Assembly: GCA_963640395.1 (NCBI GenBank)
Contig: CAVHZH010000092.1
Coordinates: forward strand, 1 to 8,653
Length of the DNA: 8,653 nucleotides
Reading direction: 5' to 3'
From: W0P33-017 sp963640395
GTDB taxonomy: Bacteria > Bacillota > Clostridia > Lachnospirales > Lachnospiraceae
Shown: piece by piece, positions 1 through 6,592 of the stretch
Layout: the number at the start of each line of letters is the position of its first letter
How positions within the stretch are numbered: the stretch's first letter is position 1
The notes under the pieces: generated by a model
What the model saw: the letters and a program-made list of their open reading frames with translations, nothing else
The model's database searches: none
Told to the model about the DNA's origin: nothing
Made by a program: the position numbers and the translations under genes

Positions 1-26
1 ACTGCTTCGCAGCGCAAATCCGGCGT

Positions 27-52
27 GGGAAACGCTTTAATCAGCGTTTCCC
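27..52. repeat. Palindromic repeat copy 1 (degenerate)
   Basis: GGGAAACGCT at 27-36 pairs with AGCGTTTCCC at 43-52, a 10-bp stem with a 6-base loop TTAATC. The core matches the two palindromes near the other end of the window (8248-8274 and 8600-8632), except that three bases (GAT) are missing from the left half. A family of dispersed intergenic hairpin repeats is the simplest reading. It lies about 60 bp upstream of the promoter of the following gene and has no T-tract, so it is not an ordinary terminator. Confidence 0.75.
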
Positions 53-112
53 TAACTACCATAAACGATAACTTAAATGTTACCATAGAAACCATGAAAT
101 GAAAAGGTTTTA

Positions 113-141
113 TTGATTTTTGTCCACGGGAATGATACAAT
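113..141 (+). promoter_or_regulatory. Sigma-A-type promoter of the 175-624 gene
   Basis: TTGATT (113-118) and TACAAT (136-141) are separated by exactly 17 bases, and a TG at 133-134 makes the -10 an extended one (TGATACAAT). Both hexamers are one mismatch from the vegetative consensus. The leader would be about 25-30 nt, ending in AAGGAGG (161-167), 7 bases before the ATG. This suggests a well-expressed vegetative gene. Confidence 0.75.
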
Positions 142-174
142 AGATTTCGTATTTGAAAACAAGGAGGATAAATT

Positions 175-624
175 ATGTCAACACCTATGATCGTTCTTTT
201 GGTCATCTTAGCGGTACTGATCGTTGCTATGGTTGTACTGTACTTTCTGGGGAAGAAAATGCAGAAGCGTAAAGAGGAGCAGGATGCACAGATGGCAGCC
301 GTTGCCCAGACCATCCCACTGCTCGTCATAGATAAGAAAAAAATGAAACTCGCCGATGCCGGACTGCCGCAGGCAGTGCTCGACCAGACACCGAAAATGA
401 TGCGCCGCTCCAAAATGCCGGTCGTAAAAGCAAAGGTCGGATCGAAGGTCATGACGTTCCTGTGCGACAGTGAGATCTTCGAACAGATCCCCGTCAAGCA
501 GCAGATCAAGGCGACTGTCAGCGGACTCTACATCACAGGAATCAGGGGTATGCGCGGTCCTTTGGAGACAGTTCCCCACAAGAAGGGATTTATGGCAAAG
601 CTAAAAGAAAAGGCTGGTCTGTAA
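175..624 (+). CDS. Small membrane-anchored protein of unknown function
   Basis: A 149-residue protein that I cannot assign to a named family. Residues 5-26 form one strongly hydrophobic helix, followed directly by a basic stretch (KKMQKRK, 27-33) that predicts N-out/C-in anchoring with a cytoplasmic body. Residues 35-55 are charged/alanine-rich. Residues 80-130 alternate like beta strands (PVVKAKVGSKVMTFLCDS, then IKATVSGLYITGIRG), which suggests a small barrel-like domain. The C-terminus is lysine-rich. The layout (one helix, basic linker, small beta domain) resembles YajC in outline, but no YajC motif is visible. The start is secure: AAGGAGG with a 7-base spacer and a good promoter upstream. 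It is the only rightward gene and converges on galU. Confidence 0.85.
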   Translation: MSTPMIVLLVILAVLIVAMVVLYFLGKKMQKRKEEQDAQMAAVAQTIPLLVIDKKKMKLADAGLPQAVLDQTPKMMRRSKMPVVKAKVGSKVMTFLCDSEIFEQIPVKQQIKATVSGLYITGIRGMRGPLETVPHKKGFMAKLKEKAGL

Positions 625-672
625 TAGGCATAAAAAAAGAAGCTGTAAACAGCTTCTTTTTTTATGCCTATT
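623..672. terminator. Bidirectional rho-independent terminator between convergent genes
   Basis: A perfect 23-bp stem: left arm 623-645, loop TAAA (646-649), right arm 650-672. Seven A's (632-638) and seven T's (657-663) lie inside the arms. The GC-rich core GAAGCTG/CAGCTTC is therefore followed by a T-tract on either strand, and it can stop both the rightward gene (stop 622-624) and galU (stop 668-670). Both stop codons lie within or at the edge of the stem. Confidence 0.92.
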
Positions 673-1558
673 CATATCTCAGCATCGCGTCCATATAGCG
701 GTCGAGCGTATCCAGATACTCCCTCATTTCTTTTTTTAACGAATCATCCCTCAGCGCAAACTCGATGTTTGCCTGAATAAATCCGATCTTCGTTCCGACA
801 TCGTAGCGGTGTCCCTTGAAATCATAGGCGTAGACCGGCTGCTCCTTTGCCAGCCTGCGGAGCGCATCTGTCAACTGGATCTCGCCGCCCTTTCCGGCAT
901 CCTGCGTCTCCAGCAGCGGAAAGATCTGCGGTGTGATGATATAGCGTCCGAGCACTGCCACATCGGTCGGTGCCTCATCCAGACCCGGCTTTTCAATCAT
1001 GTCATCGACCTTATAGATCCGCGTATCCACCAGATGTCCATCGACGATTCCGTATTTGTTGACCGCCTCATGTGCGACCGTCTGCACACCGAGGATCGTC
1101 GTCTGATATTCATCGTAGACCTCAAGCATCTGCTTGAGACACGGCTTTTTTGATACTACGACATCGTCCCCGAGCAGGACGGCAAACGGTTCATCTCCGA
1201 TAAAATGGCTCGCTGCGAGTATCGCATGTCCGAGTCCCCTCGGCTCCTTCTGGCGGATATAGTGCAGATTCGCCATCTCGGAAATGTCGCGTACCATCTG
1301 CAGCATCTCGGTCTTGCCGCTGCGCTCAAGCTCGAGCTCCAGCTCGATCGAGCGGTCAAAATGATCCTCGATGGAGCGCTTATTGCGCCCGGTCACAACG
1401 ATAATGTCCTCAATGCCGGAGGCAACCGCCTCCTCGATAATATACTGGATCGTCGGCTTGTCAACGATCGGCAGCATCTCCTTGGGCTGTGCCTTTGTCG
1501 CCGGCAGAAAACGTGTGCCAAGTCCCGCTGCCGGAATAATCGCCTTTTTTACCTTCAT
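668..1558 (-). CDS. galU: UTP--glucose-1-phosphate uridylyltransferase
   Basis: Makes UDP-glucose from UTP and glucose-1-phosphate in the cytoplasm, supplying glycan, glycolipid and galactose metabolism. The 296 residues match the usual bacterial GalU length. The nucleotide-binding signature PAAGLGTRFLPATK is at residues 9-22 with PKEMLP at 25-30. RQKEPRGLGHA is at 102-112, the metal/nucleotide-contacting LLGDD at 128-132, and the sugar-binding-region motif EKPG at 189-192. All expected landmarks are present, with no frameshift. The ATG is preceded by AGGGGG about 8 bases upstream. Only 20 bases separate it from the DUF1934 gene upstream, so the two are probably cotranscribed from the promoter at 2056-2084. 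Transcription ends at the shared stem at 623-672. Confusion with RfbA/RmlA-type thymidylyltransferases is unlikely given the GalU-specific motifs. Confidence 0.96.
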   Translation of the reverse strand: MKVKKAIIPAAGLGTRFLPATKAQPKEMLPIVDKPTIQYIIEEAVASGIEDIIVVTGRNKRSIEDHFDRSIELELELERSGKTEMLQMVRDISEMANLHYIRQKEPRGLGHAILAASHFIGDEPFAVLLGDDVVVSKKPCLKQMLEVYDEYQTTILGVQTVAHEAVNKYGIVDGHLVDTRIYKVDDMIEKPGLDEAPTDVAVLGRYIITPQIFPLLETQDAGKGGEIQLTDALRRLAKEQPVYAYDFKGHRYDVGTKIGFIQANIEFALRDDSLKKEMREYLDTLDRYMDAMLRYE

Positions 1559-1578
1559 TTGTATGTCCCCCTTTTTGG

Positions 1579-2031
1579 CTATGCCAGTTGAAAATTCCCG
1601 ATCCCTTTGGAGCGGATATCGATATTGATCTCGCAGTCTGCCATCTTTTCGTAGTTCATTTCGAGCTCATAGCTGACACTCGCGTGAATATGATGCTCGG
1701 ATTCCTCCACGACGACACCCTTTGCATCGATCCCCATCATCAGGCTGCCGAACGGCATGTTGTAGCACGTTGTGTTTTTCTTATTTTTTTCAAATACCAT
1801 ATGTACGTTGCTGACTCCGCGTTTCATAATGTCCAGTGAACCCGGCTGGAGCTTTAACGTATTTTTTGTCACGCCCTCAAACCCTTCGATGATTTCCTCA
1901 TATACGACATAATGCTTGTCATTTTTCTTATAATAAGTACCGGGGCAGATCACCTCGACCGGTTCAGGCGTCTCTCCGCTTTCCTTTGAGAATTGGAGCC
2001 CGGAGATCGTCACTAATACATCCTTTGTCAT
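1579..2031 (-). CDS. DUF1934 (YwiB-like) beta-barrel protein
   Basis: A 150-residue protein starting MTKDVLVTISGLQ, recognised as a DUF1934/YwiB-type protein. This small cytoplasmic family is thought to have a lipocalin-like barrel and no established activity. Consistent features are the opening 'V.V.I.G.Q' strand, the YYKKNDKHYVVYEE hairpin, the TKNTLKL strand, and the closing segment of long alternating strands (HIHASVSYELEMNYE). I chose the start at 2031 rather than the upstream ATG at 2094. AAAGGAGG sits just upstream of 2031, and a promoter (2056-2084) lies inside the extra 21 codons, which read as non-family sequence. No signal peptide is visible. It follows spoIIR by 75 bases and precedes galU by 20 bases. 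A link to either function is not established. Confidence 0.88.
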   Translation of the reverse strand: MTKDVLVTISGLQFSKESGETPEPVEVICPGTYYKKNDKHYVVYEEIIEGFEGVTKNTLKLQPGSLDIMKRGVSNVHMVFEKNKKNTTCYNMPFGSLMMGIDAKGVVVEESEHHIHASVSYELEMNYEKMADCEINIDIRSKGIGNFQLA

Positions 2032-2055
2032 GTATGCCTCCTTTGTTTCCCATTC

Positions 2056-2084
2056 AGTATAGCAGTTTTTATCTGTAATGAAAA
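2056..2084 (-). promoter_or_regulatory. Sigma-A-type extended -10 promoter for the DUF1934 gene and galU
   Basis: On the minus strand TTTTCA (2084-2079) is followed after 17 bases by TATACT (2061-2056). TGC directly precedes the -10, giving an extended TGnTATACT element. The weak -35 (4 of 6) fits an extended -10 promoter. No hairpin terminator is seen between the spoIIR stop (2107) and this promoter, so spoIIR transcripts may also read through. Confidence 0.6.
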
Positions 2085-2106
2085 CCTTTATCATCTGATT
2101 CTGTTA

Positions 2107-2760
2107 CTATTTTTCAAATAGTTTTTCCAAAAAACGTATTTTGATGTGGTAGCGGTGTTCGCGCAGCAGCATCTGGTATTCCTCCGCGCTGAGTGCCCGC
2201 GAAAGCTGTTCCTTTGCGCCATCGCCCGTGACATCATAGCCCTCCGGCGAAAAGCACAGGTTCGGGTAAAGCACACACCACCAGTTATGTCCGCCGCCCT
2301 CCCCGATGATGATCTGCAATGCCCGGTAGGTACCCGCCGGGAACGTATAATCGCCGTATACCTTGTCCGGAAATTCCACATCCGCAAGCTGCACACGTAC
2401 CTGCTCCGGCTGTCCGTCCGTCGCCAGCGTCTGCTCTGCCACCGCACGGATCTGAGCCCTGTTTTCGTCAATGATCTGCTCGCAGTTCGCCCGGTTTTTC
2501 GCATTTTGCAGCTTCAGCTCCATCCACTGACCGACCGCATCCCGCACGAGCAGCTTGCGGCGCTGGTCATCCGCGCTGTCACTCTTTGCGATTACATGAA
2601 AACGCAGCACCTTGTCGGACAATGCCTCTATCCGCTGTGCCTCCGCCGCTTGCGCGGCAAACGTGTAGCAGCCGGTCAAAAGCAGCATCGTACACACGAC
2701 AAACAGTACCCGGTTGATTCGCTGTCTTTTCACATTTCTATTCCGATCTATCGCAAACAT
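2107..2760 (-). CDS. spoIIR: Stage II sporulation protein R (SpoIIR)
   Basis: SpoIIR is the forespore-made signalling protein, exported into the space between the two spore membranes. There it triggers SpoIIGA to process pro-sigma-E in the mother cell. The 217 residues match the family length. Diagnostic motifs are VLRFHVIAKSDS (51-62) with LLVRDAV shortly after (70-76), VYGDYTFPAGTYRALQIIIG (134-153) and GGGHNWWCVLYPNLCF (155-170). A basic N-terminus (residues 6-17) precedes a hydrophobic export segment (18-30) ending in LLLTGC, which looks like a lipobox with Cys31; most SpoIIR proteins carry a plain signal sequence instead. The ATG has AAGGAGG (2768-2774) 7 bases upstream. A sigma-F-like promoter lies at 2804-2832, in line with the known forespore control of this gene. 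It sits just after gerAC with no terminator between. Confidence 0.96.
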   Translation of the reverse strand: MFAIDRNRNVKRQRINRVLFVVCTMLLLTGCYTFAAQAAEAQRIEALSDKVLRFHVIAKSDSADDQRRKLLVRDAVGQWMELKLQNAKNRANCEQIIDENRAQIRAVAEQTLATDGQPEQVRVQLADVEFPDKVYGDYTFPAGTYRALQIIIGEGGGHNWWCVLYPNLCFSPEGYDVTGDGAKEQLSRALSAEEYQMLLREHRYHIKIRFLEKLFEK

Positions 2761-2775
2761 CTAAGTTCCTCCTTC

Positions 2776-2794
2776 GATGCACATTTCCTGCATC
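2776..2794 (-). other. Small hairpin in the spoIIR leader
   Basis: GATGCA (2776-2781) pairs with TGCATC (2789-2794) around a 7-base loop. It sits between the predicted sigma-F transcription start (about 2797) and the AAGGAGG at 2768-2774, so it would form nearly at the 5' end of the mRNA directly before the ribosome binding site. It could stabilise the message or bind a regulator; six base pairs alone could also be chance. Confidence 0.35.
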
Positions 2795-2803
2795 CTAAGA
2801 GGA

Positions 2804-2832
2804 AGTATAGCCGCGTCTGCATCCATTTATTC
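2804..2832 (-). promoter_or_regulatory. Sigma-F-like forespore promoter of spoIIR
   Basis: On the minus strand GAATA (2832-2828) is followed by exactly 15 bases and GGCTATACT (2812-2804). The Bacillus subtilis sigma-F consensus is about GYATA-N15/16-GGNNANNNT. The -10 matches fully and the -35 has one difference. spoIIR is a classical sigma-F target. The -35 overlaps the last codons and stop of gerAC. The expected start is about 37 nt upstream of the ATG. Confidence 0.75.
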
Positions 2833-3807
2833 AAGCACCTGCAGGTCGAGCACATAGCGCGGCTGCACCAGTTGACCGTCTGCATCCTTCACCGGTGCCC
2901 ACTGCAGCAGCGGCGACAGGCGTTTTTTCAACAGTGCTACGCTCTCCTCCCGCAGACGCTCACGCTCCATTTCAGATAGCTGCAGTCGGTTCTGCGCCAC
3001 GGCTTCCATACGAATCGTCACCTGCCAGCGCCCGCTCTGCGGCACATATTCGCGCCCGGATCTGATGCCGTTCAGCTCCATGATCGTCCCATCTGCCAGC
3101 TCGAGCTGCATTTTCTTTAGCTTGCCCTGCAGCAGTTGGATGAGCCGCGCCGTGTCCGGCTCGACGCTTCCATGCACCTGTCCGCGCGCGAGCAGCCGGT
3201 AATGATCGACGTGCAGCGGCAGCTCACCGCCTAACACCGGCAGCAGCAGAACCTTTTCCCTGTTCTGGCATTCCATGTACAGATCCCCGAGCGTCGGCAC
3301 GCCTGCCGTTTTTTCCTGCTCATCGCTCTGCGCCATATCGCGCAGATAGCTGCCCGGGCGGTCGCCGGTATGGTCTGCCAGCTCTGCCGCAAGCTCCTCA
3401 TCCGCCCCTGTCAGATAGACCATGGTATTCCATGAAAAATGATGCTCCTTCATCGCATAGCTGTAAAAGGAGCCTAGAAATTCCTGCTCGTCCAACAGCT
3501 CCTCCGACAGCAAAATGACCTGCATATGGCTGTCATCCGGCTGCGCCGCCTGTGTGCGCCCAAAGGTCGTATATGCCTGCGGATATCCGCCTGCCGTCAC
3601 CCTGACATTTTCCTTGTGATACAGGCTGCTGCCCGCGCTCTCCATCTCCTCAAAGAAAAATGTAAAATCATAGCTGCCGTCACTTGCTCCCGGCTCGATC
3701 GCGAGTGCCAGCGGAAAGGACCTCTCCTCGATCTCCAGCTGTCCGCATCCGGTCAGCCCGATACCTATGGCACACAAAATGCCTGCTATCCACTGCCTGT
3801 TTTTCAT
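2827..3807 (-). CDS. gerAC: GerAC-family germinant receptor lipoprotein (Ger(x)C)
   Basis: The C subunit of a spore germinant receptor, a lipoprotein on the outer face of the inner spore membrane that acts with GerAA and GerAB. Residues 1-21 (MKNRQWIAGILCAIGIGLTGC) form a lipoprotein signal peptide with lipobox LTGC; Cys21 is the lipid site. The mature part begins LEIEERSFPLALAIE, the family's first strand. A DDSHMQVILLSEELLDE block (91-107) and a C-terminal domain with strands around 235-270, ending in an amphipathic helix (278-300), follow the family order. The start at 3807 overlaps the gerAB stop as ATGA; a longer reading frame extends upstream but lies entirely within gerAB. At 326 residues it is shorter than the usual 370-400 and diverged in sequence. 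Position after gerAA-gerAB makes the identity secure. Confidence 0.88.
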   Translation of the reverse strand: MKNRQWIAGILCAIGIGLTGCGQLEIEERSFPLALAIEPGASDGSYDFTFFFEEMESAGSSLYHKENVRVTAGGYPQAYTTFGRTQAAQPDDSHMQVILLSEELLDEQEFLGSFYSYAMKEHHFSWNTMVYLTGADEELAAELADHTGDRPGSYLRDMAQSDEQEKTAGVPTLGDLYMECQNREKVLLLPVLGGELPLHVDHYRLLARGQVHGSVEPDTARLIQLLQGKLKKMQLELADGTIMELNGIRSGREYVPQSGRWQVTIRMEAVAQNRLQLSEMERERLREESVALLKKRLSPLLQWAPVKDADGQLVQPRYVLDLQVLE

Positions 3808-4958
3808 TTTTTCCCTTTCCGCCCCGGCTGCCATCCGATGTCCGGTGAACCACTGTCCTTTTTTTGTCTGCCTGCCTGTTTTTCTCTCCGTGCGGTCAGC
3901 AATGCCGCTGCCGCAACTGTCAAAAGCAGCATCGGCACTGTGAATTTCAGATAAACCTCCCCTAGCATATCTTTCAGATTCCGGTAGCGGTACAGCAGCA
4001 GCGCCGCCACATACATGAGAATGCCCCCGCCCGCACGAAACCAGTGAGCCATCTGCATGTTGGCCAGCTTTTCCATGCTCCAGACGGCAGCGTACAACGC
4101 ATTTTCCACAAACAGATACATACCCACAAACCATATGGCGCACAGCAGTGCGTCCTGCCGCTCCAGAAAGCCGCCCGGCACCTTGACCATCGCGGTCAGC
4201 TCCAGCGCCGCCTCGTCCATCACTGCAACCGTCGGCACGCCATAGATACCTGTCAGCGCCAGAAAGAAAAGAATGATCAGCACCGCGCTGAACACATAGC
4301 TGCGCTTAAGCGCGGCACACAATTCCTCCCTGTGGCTGACACTGTCCGCATAGACCGGCAGATAGGCGGCTGCCATCGAACACCCAAATACGAGATAGGC
4401 ATCCTGCGCCAACTGCCGTCTGCCCGCCTGCGCCATCGGCAGCCAGTGATCCGGCTCTATGTTCCACGCTGCCAGAAAAAGCAGCAAAATCAGCGGCACG
4501 AGCACAAGCCAGAACAGCAGCCCACATCTTCTGCCCCTGCATTCCGCACCGCCGCCCAACCCATAGACCGCCAGCACACTGAGCGCACCCATGACCAGCC
4601 ACACCGCTGTATCGCGGATCAGATAGCTGCGGATGACCTGACAGAGCAGTTCTAAGCCATACGCGGCTCCGCACAGTGCGACGAGCAGATACAACACGAG
4701 CACCAGTCCTGTGACAGCCCTGCCAAACAGATGCATTAGCAGGTTGACATAATCTTCCTGTATCTGTTCCGTCAGCCACAGCGCGATCCGCAAAAATATA
4801 TAGCCTGCGAGACTTCCGCCGACTAGCGCAAAAAGTCCGTCCATACCGCTGGTCTGCGCCAGCATCTGCGGCAGCAGCAACACCGACAATGGGAAAAAGC
4901 TGTAAAAGAACAGCCGTCCCGCCTGCCTGCAGGACATTTTTTCATTTCTGATATTCAT
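3804..4958 (-). CDS. gerAB: GerAB-family germinant receptor permease subunit
   Basis: The B subunit of the germinant receptor, an APC-superfamily-like membrane protein thought to hold the germinant-binding pocket in the inner spore membrane. The 384 residues show about ten hydrophobic segments (roughly 13-31, 40-61, 81-103, 118-137, 146-165, 187-205, 215-237, 265-289, 305-321, 333-353). This is the family topology and close to its usual length, plus a basic 30-residue tail after the last helix. The N-terminus (ISCRQ-like 'MSCRQAGRLFFYSFFP') matches the family's opening 'S..Q......' region. The ATG at 4958 has AGGGAG about 10 bases upstream, 17 bases after the gerAA stop. It overlaps gerAC by 4 bases, so the two are probably translationally coupled. 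The germinant cannot be predicted from sequence by eye. Confidence 0.92.
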   Translation of the reverse strand: MNIRNEKMSCRQAGRLFFYSFFPLSVLLLPQMLAQTSGMDGLFALVGGSLAGYIFLRIALWLTEQIQEDYVNLLMHLFGRAVTGLVLVLYLLVALCGAAYGLELLCQVIRSYLIRDTAVWLVMGALSVLAVYGLGGGAECRGRRCGLLFWLVLVPLILLLFLAAWNIEPDHWLPMAQAGRRQLAQDAYLVFGCSMAAAYLPVYADSVSHREELCAALKRSYVFSAVLIILFFLALTGIYGVPTVAVMDEAALELTAMVKVPGGFLERQDALLCAIWFVGMYLFVENALYAAVWSMEKLANMQMAHWFRAGGGILMYVAALLLYRYRNLKDMLGEVYLKFTVPMLLLTVAAAALLTARREKQAGRQKKDSGSPDIGWQPGRKGKK

Positions 4959-4975
4959 ATCGCACGCGCTCCCTG

Positions 4976-6502
4976 TTACTTTTGATCTTTGTCATCCGTG
5001 TGACCCTCTGACTGACCGTTTTTCCAGCAGAAACGGATCCGGTTCTCCCGCTTTGCATACACCGGTCTGCGATCCAGCCAGAACAGCGGAAAACGCACCA
5101 TGCCATCTTTCCACTGCGCACCGTCCTCCACGCCCGATGCGGCGAACGGCATCAGATACGGCACCCCGAAGGAATACAGCCCGGACAGATGGATCAGCAA
5201 TGCCAGCTGCCCCAGCAGATAGCCAAACAAACCCAGCCATGCGCTTATCAGGATCATCCCGAATTTGAGCAGCCGGAAAGCGGTCACAAACTCCTCATTC
5301 GGTATCGCAAACGAGCACAGTGCCGTGAATGCCACAACGATCACGACGACAGGGCTTGCGAGCCCTGCATCGACCGCTGCTGTTCCGATGATCAGACCGC
5401 CCACGATACCGATCGTATTTCCCATTGTCCCCGGCACACGCACACCCGCCTCGCGCAGCAGTTCAAAGCCAAACTCCATCAACAGCAGCTCCGCCAGCGA
5501 GGAAAATGGCACACCGGCGCGCGCCTGTGCAAATGTCAGCAGCATGCTTGTCGGCAGCAGCCCCGTGTGGAAATTGATGACTGCCAGATACAATGCCGGC
5601 AGTGACAGTGCAAAAAATGCTGCCAGATACCGCACGATGCGTTCCAGACTGACGATCTGCGGGCGGTTGTAATAGTCGTCGCTCGTCTGCATAAAAGCGT
5701 TGCAATCCGTCGGCAGGATCAGCACAGCCGGAGAGTGATCGCACAGCAGCACGATCCGTCCCTCGAGCAACGCATGTACCGCGCGGTCCGGGCGCTCGGT
5801 CGTCTGAAACTGCGGAAACGGGGAAGCCCAGTGCCGTTCGGTCAGTTGTTCTATCATCCCGCTGTCTAAAATTCCATCGATTTCAAAACGTGAGAGACGC
5901 TTTTGGATTTCCTCGAGCACTTCCATCCGCGCGATCCCTTCCATATACATAAGATTGACAAGAGTTGATGTTCTGCGCCCGATCGTCTGCTCTATGTTTT
6001 TCAGCTCTGTTGCGCGCAGGCGTTTCCGGATCAGTGCCGTATTGGTCTTTACTGAATCAGAAAAGCCCTCGTTGGAGCCGCGCGTGACCTTTTCTGATCC
6101 GGTTTCCTGCACACCCATGCCCGGATAGCCCTGATCGGGGATCTTGAACACGCCCTTTACACCATCCACAAACAGGATCAGGTCGCCCGTGAGCAGTCCC
6201 GCCGCCGCATCCTGTAGATCTGTATACATCTGTACGTCCGTCATGCCGTGGCTGTTTTCCATGAGAAAATCCACTGCCTGCTCCCGGCTGCACCCGGACA
6301 ATGCCTCCAGCAGTCTGCCGATTTCCGAACTGCCATATGCACAAGCACCCGCCACAACTTCAATGTAGGCAACCATGCATGGAAGCTGCTTTTCCTGCCC
6401 GAGCTGCATTGTGACCATTTTGATGTCTGCGCAGTCCGAAAAGATTTCCTTAAATAAACGTTTATTGTGTTCGAGATTGTCTGTCACTGTGTATTGGTTC
6501 AC
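4976..6502 (-). CDS. gerAA: GerAA-family germinant receptor subunit A
   Basis: The A subunit of a GerA-type receptor, the channel-forming membrane partner of GerAB and GerAC in the inner spore membrane. The 508 residues fit the family. A soluble N-terminal domain (about 1-285) includes RGSNEGFSDSVKTNTALI (141-158), the EGRIVLLCDHSPAVLILPT strand pair (247-265) and DDYYNRP (275-281). The membrane domain begins IVRYLAAFFALSLPALYLAV (289-308) and continues with GLLPTSM, LLMEFGFELLREAGVRVP (340-357), the glycine-rich GNTIGIVGGLIIG (361-373), SPVVVIVVAF and helices to about 437. A hydrophilic cytoplasmic tail follows. Translation starts at a GTG (6502) with AAGGAGA 5 bases upstream. It heads gerAA-AB-AC behind a sigma-G-like promoter at 6561-6589. 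No receptor D subunit gene is nearby. Confidence 0.95.
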   Translation of the reverse strand: MNQYTVTDNLEHNKRLFKEIFSDCADIKMVTMQLGQEKQLPCMVAYIEVVAGACAYGSSEIGRLLEALSGCSREQAVDFLMENSHGMTDVQMYTDLQDAAAGLLTGDLILFVDGVKGVFKIPDQGYPGMGVQETGSEKVTRGSNEGFSDSVKTNTALIRKRLRATELKNIEQTIGRRTSTLVNLMYMEGIARMEVLEEIQKRLSRFEIDGILDSGMIEQLTERHWASPFPQFQTTERPDRAVHALLEGRIVLLCDHSPAVLILPTDCNAFMQTSDDYYNRPQIVSLERIVRYLAAFFALSLPALYLAVINFHTGLLPTSMLLTFAQARAGVPFSSLAELLLMEFGFELLREAGVRVPGTMGNTIGIVGGLIIGTAAVDAGLASPVVVIVVAFTALCSFAIPNEEFVTAFRLLKFGMILISAWLGLFGYLLGQLALLIHLSGLYSFGVPYLMPFAASGVEDGAQWKDGMVRFPLFWLDRRPVYAKRENRIRFCWKNGQSEGHTDDKDQK

Positions 6503-6530
6503 GGGGGTCTCCTTGCTGTTTATTCGTCGA

Positions 6531-6561
6531 AAAAAGGATGGGACAACGTCCCATCCTTTTT
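6531..6561 (-). terminator. Terminator of the ispE-gntR unit
   Basis: GGATGGGAC (6536-6544) and GTCCCATCC (6548-6556) form a perfect 9-bp GC-rich stem with a 3-base loop, flanked by five A's and five T's. It therefore has a T-tract on either strand. It lies 31 bases after the stop of the GntR gene, and its right edge abuts the predicted gerA -10 box. Confidence 0.9.
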
Positions 6562-6589
6562 AGTATGCTGCCTCTCAGCGATATTATGT
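6561..6589 (-). promoter_or_regulatory. Sigma-G-like forespore promoter of gerAA-AB-AC
   Basis: On the minus strand ACATA (6589-6585) and CATACTA (6567-6561) are separated by 17 bases. The Bacillus subtilis sigma-G consensus is about GHATR-N17/18-CATNHTA. The -10 is a full match and the -35 differs at one base. gerA-type operons are typically sigma-G dependent. The predicted start (about 6554) falls inside the terminator hairpin of the preceding unit, so the gerA mRNA would lack part of one arm. Confidence 0.65.
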
Positions 6590-6592
6590 GCC

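Noticed and set aside
1..26. Possible end of a second full element running in from the left edge
   Set aside because: Only a short TCCGGCG is shared with the right flank at 8637-8645. That is too little to claim homology beyond the palindrome.
2827..4143. A 438-codon reading of gerAC
   Set aside because: The first 112 codons lie inside gerAB in another frame and show no family similarity. The lipoprotein signal beginning at 3807 and the ATGA overlap define the real start.
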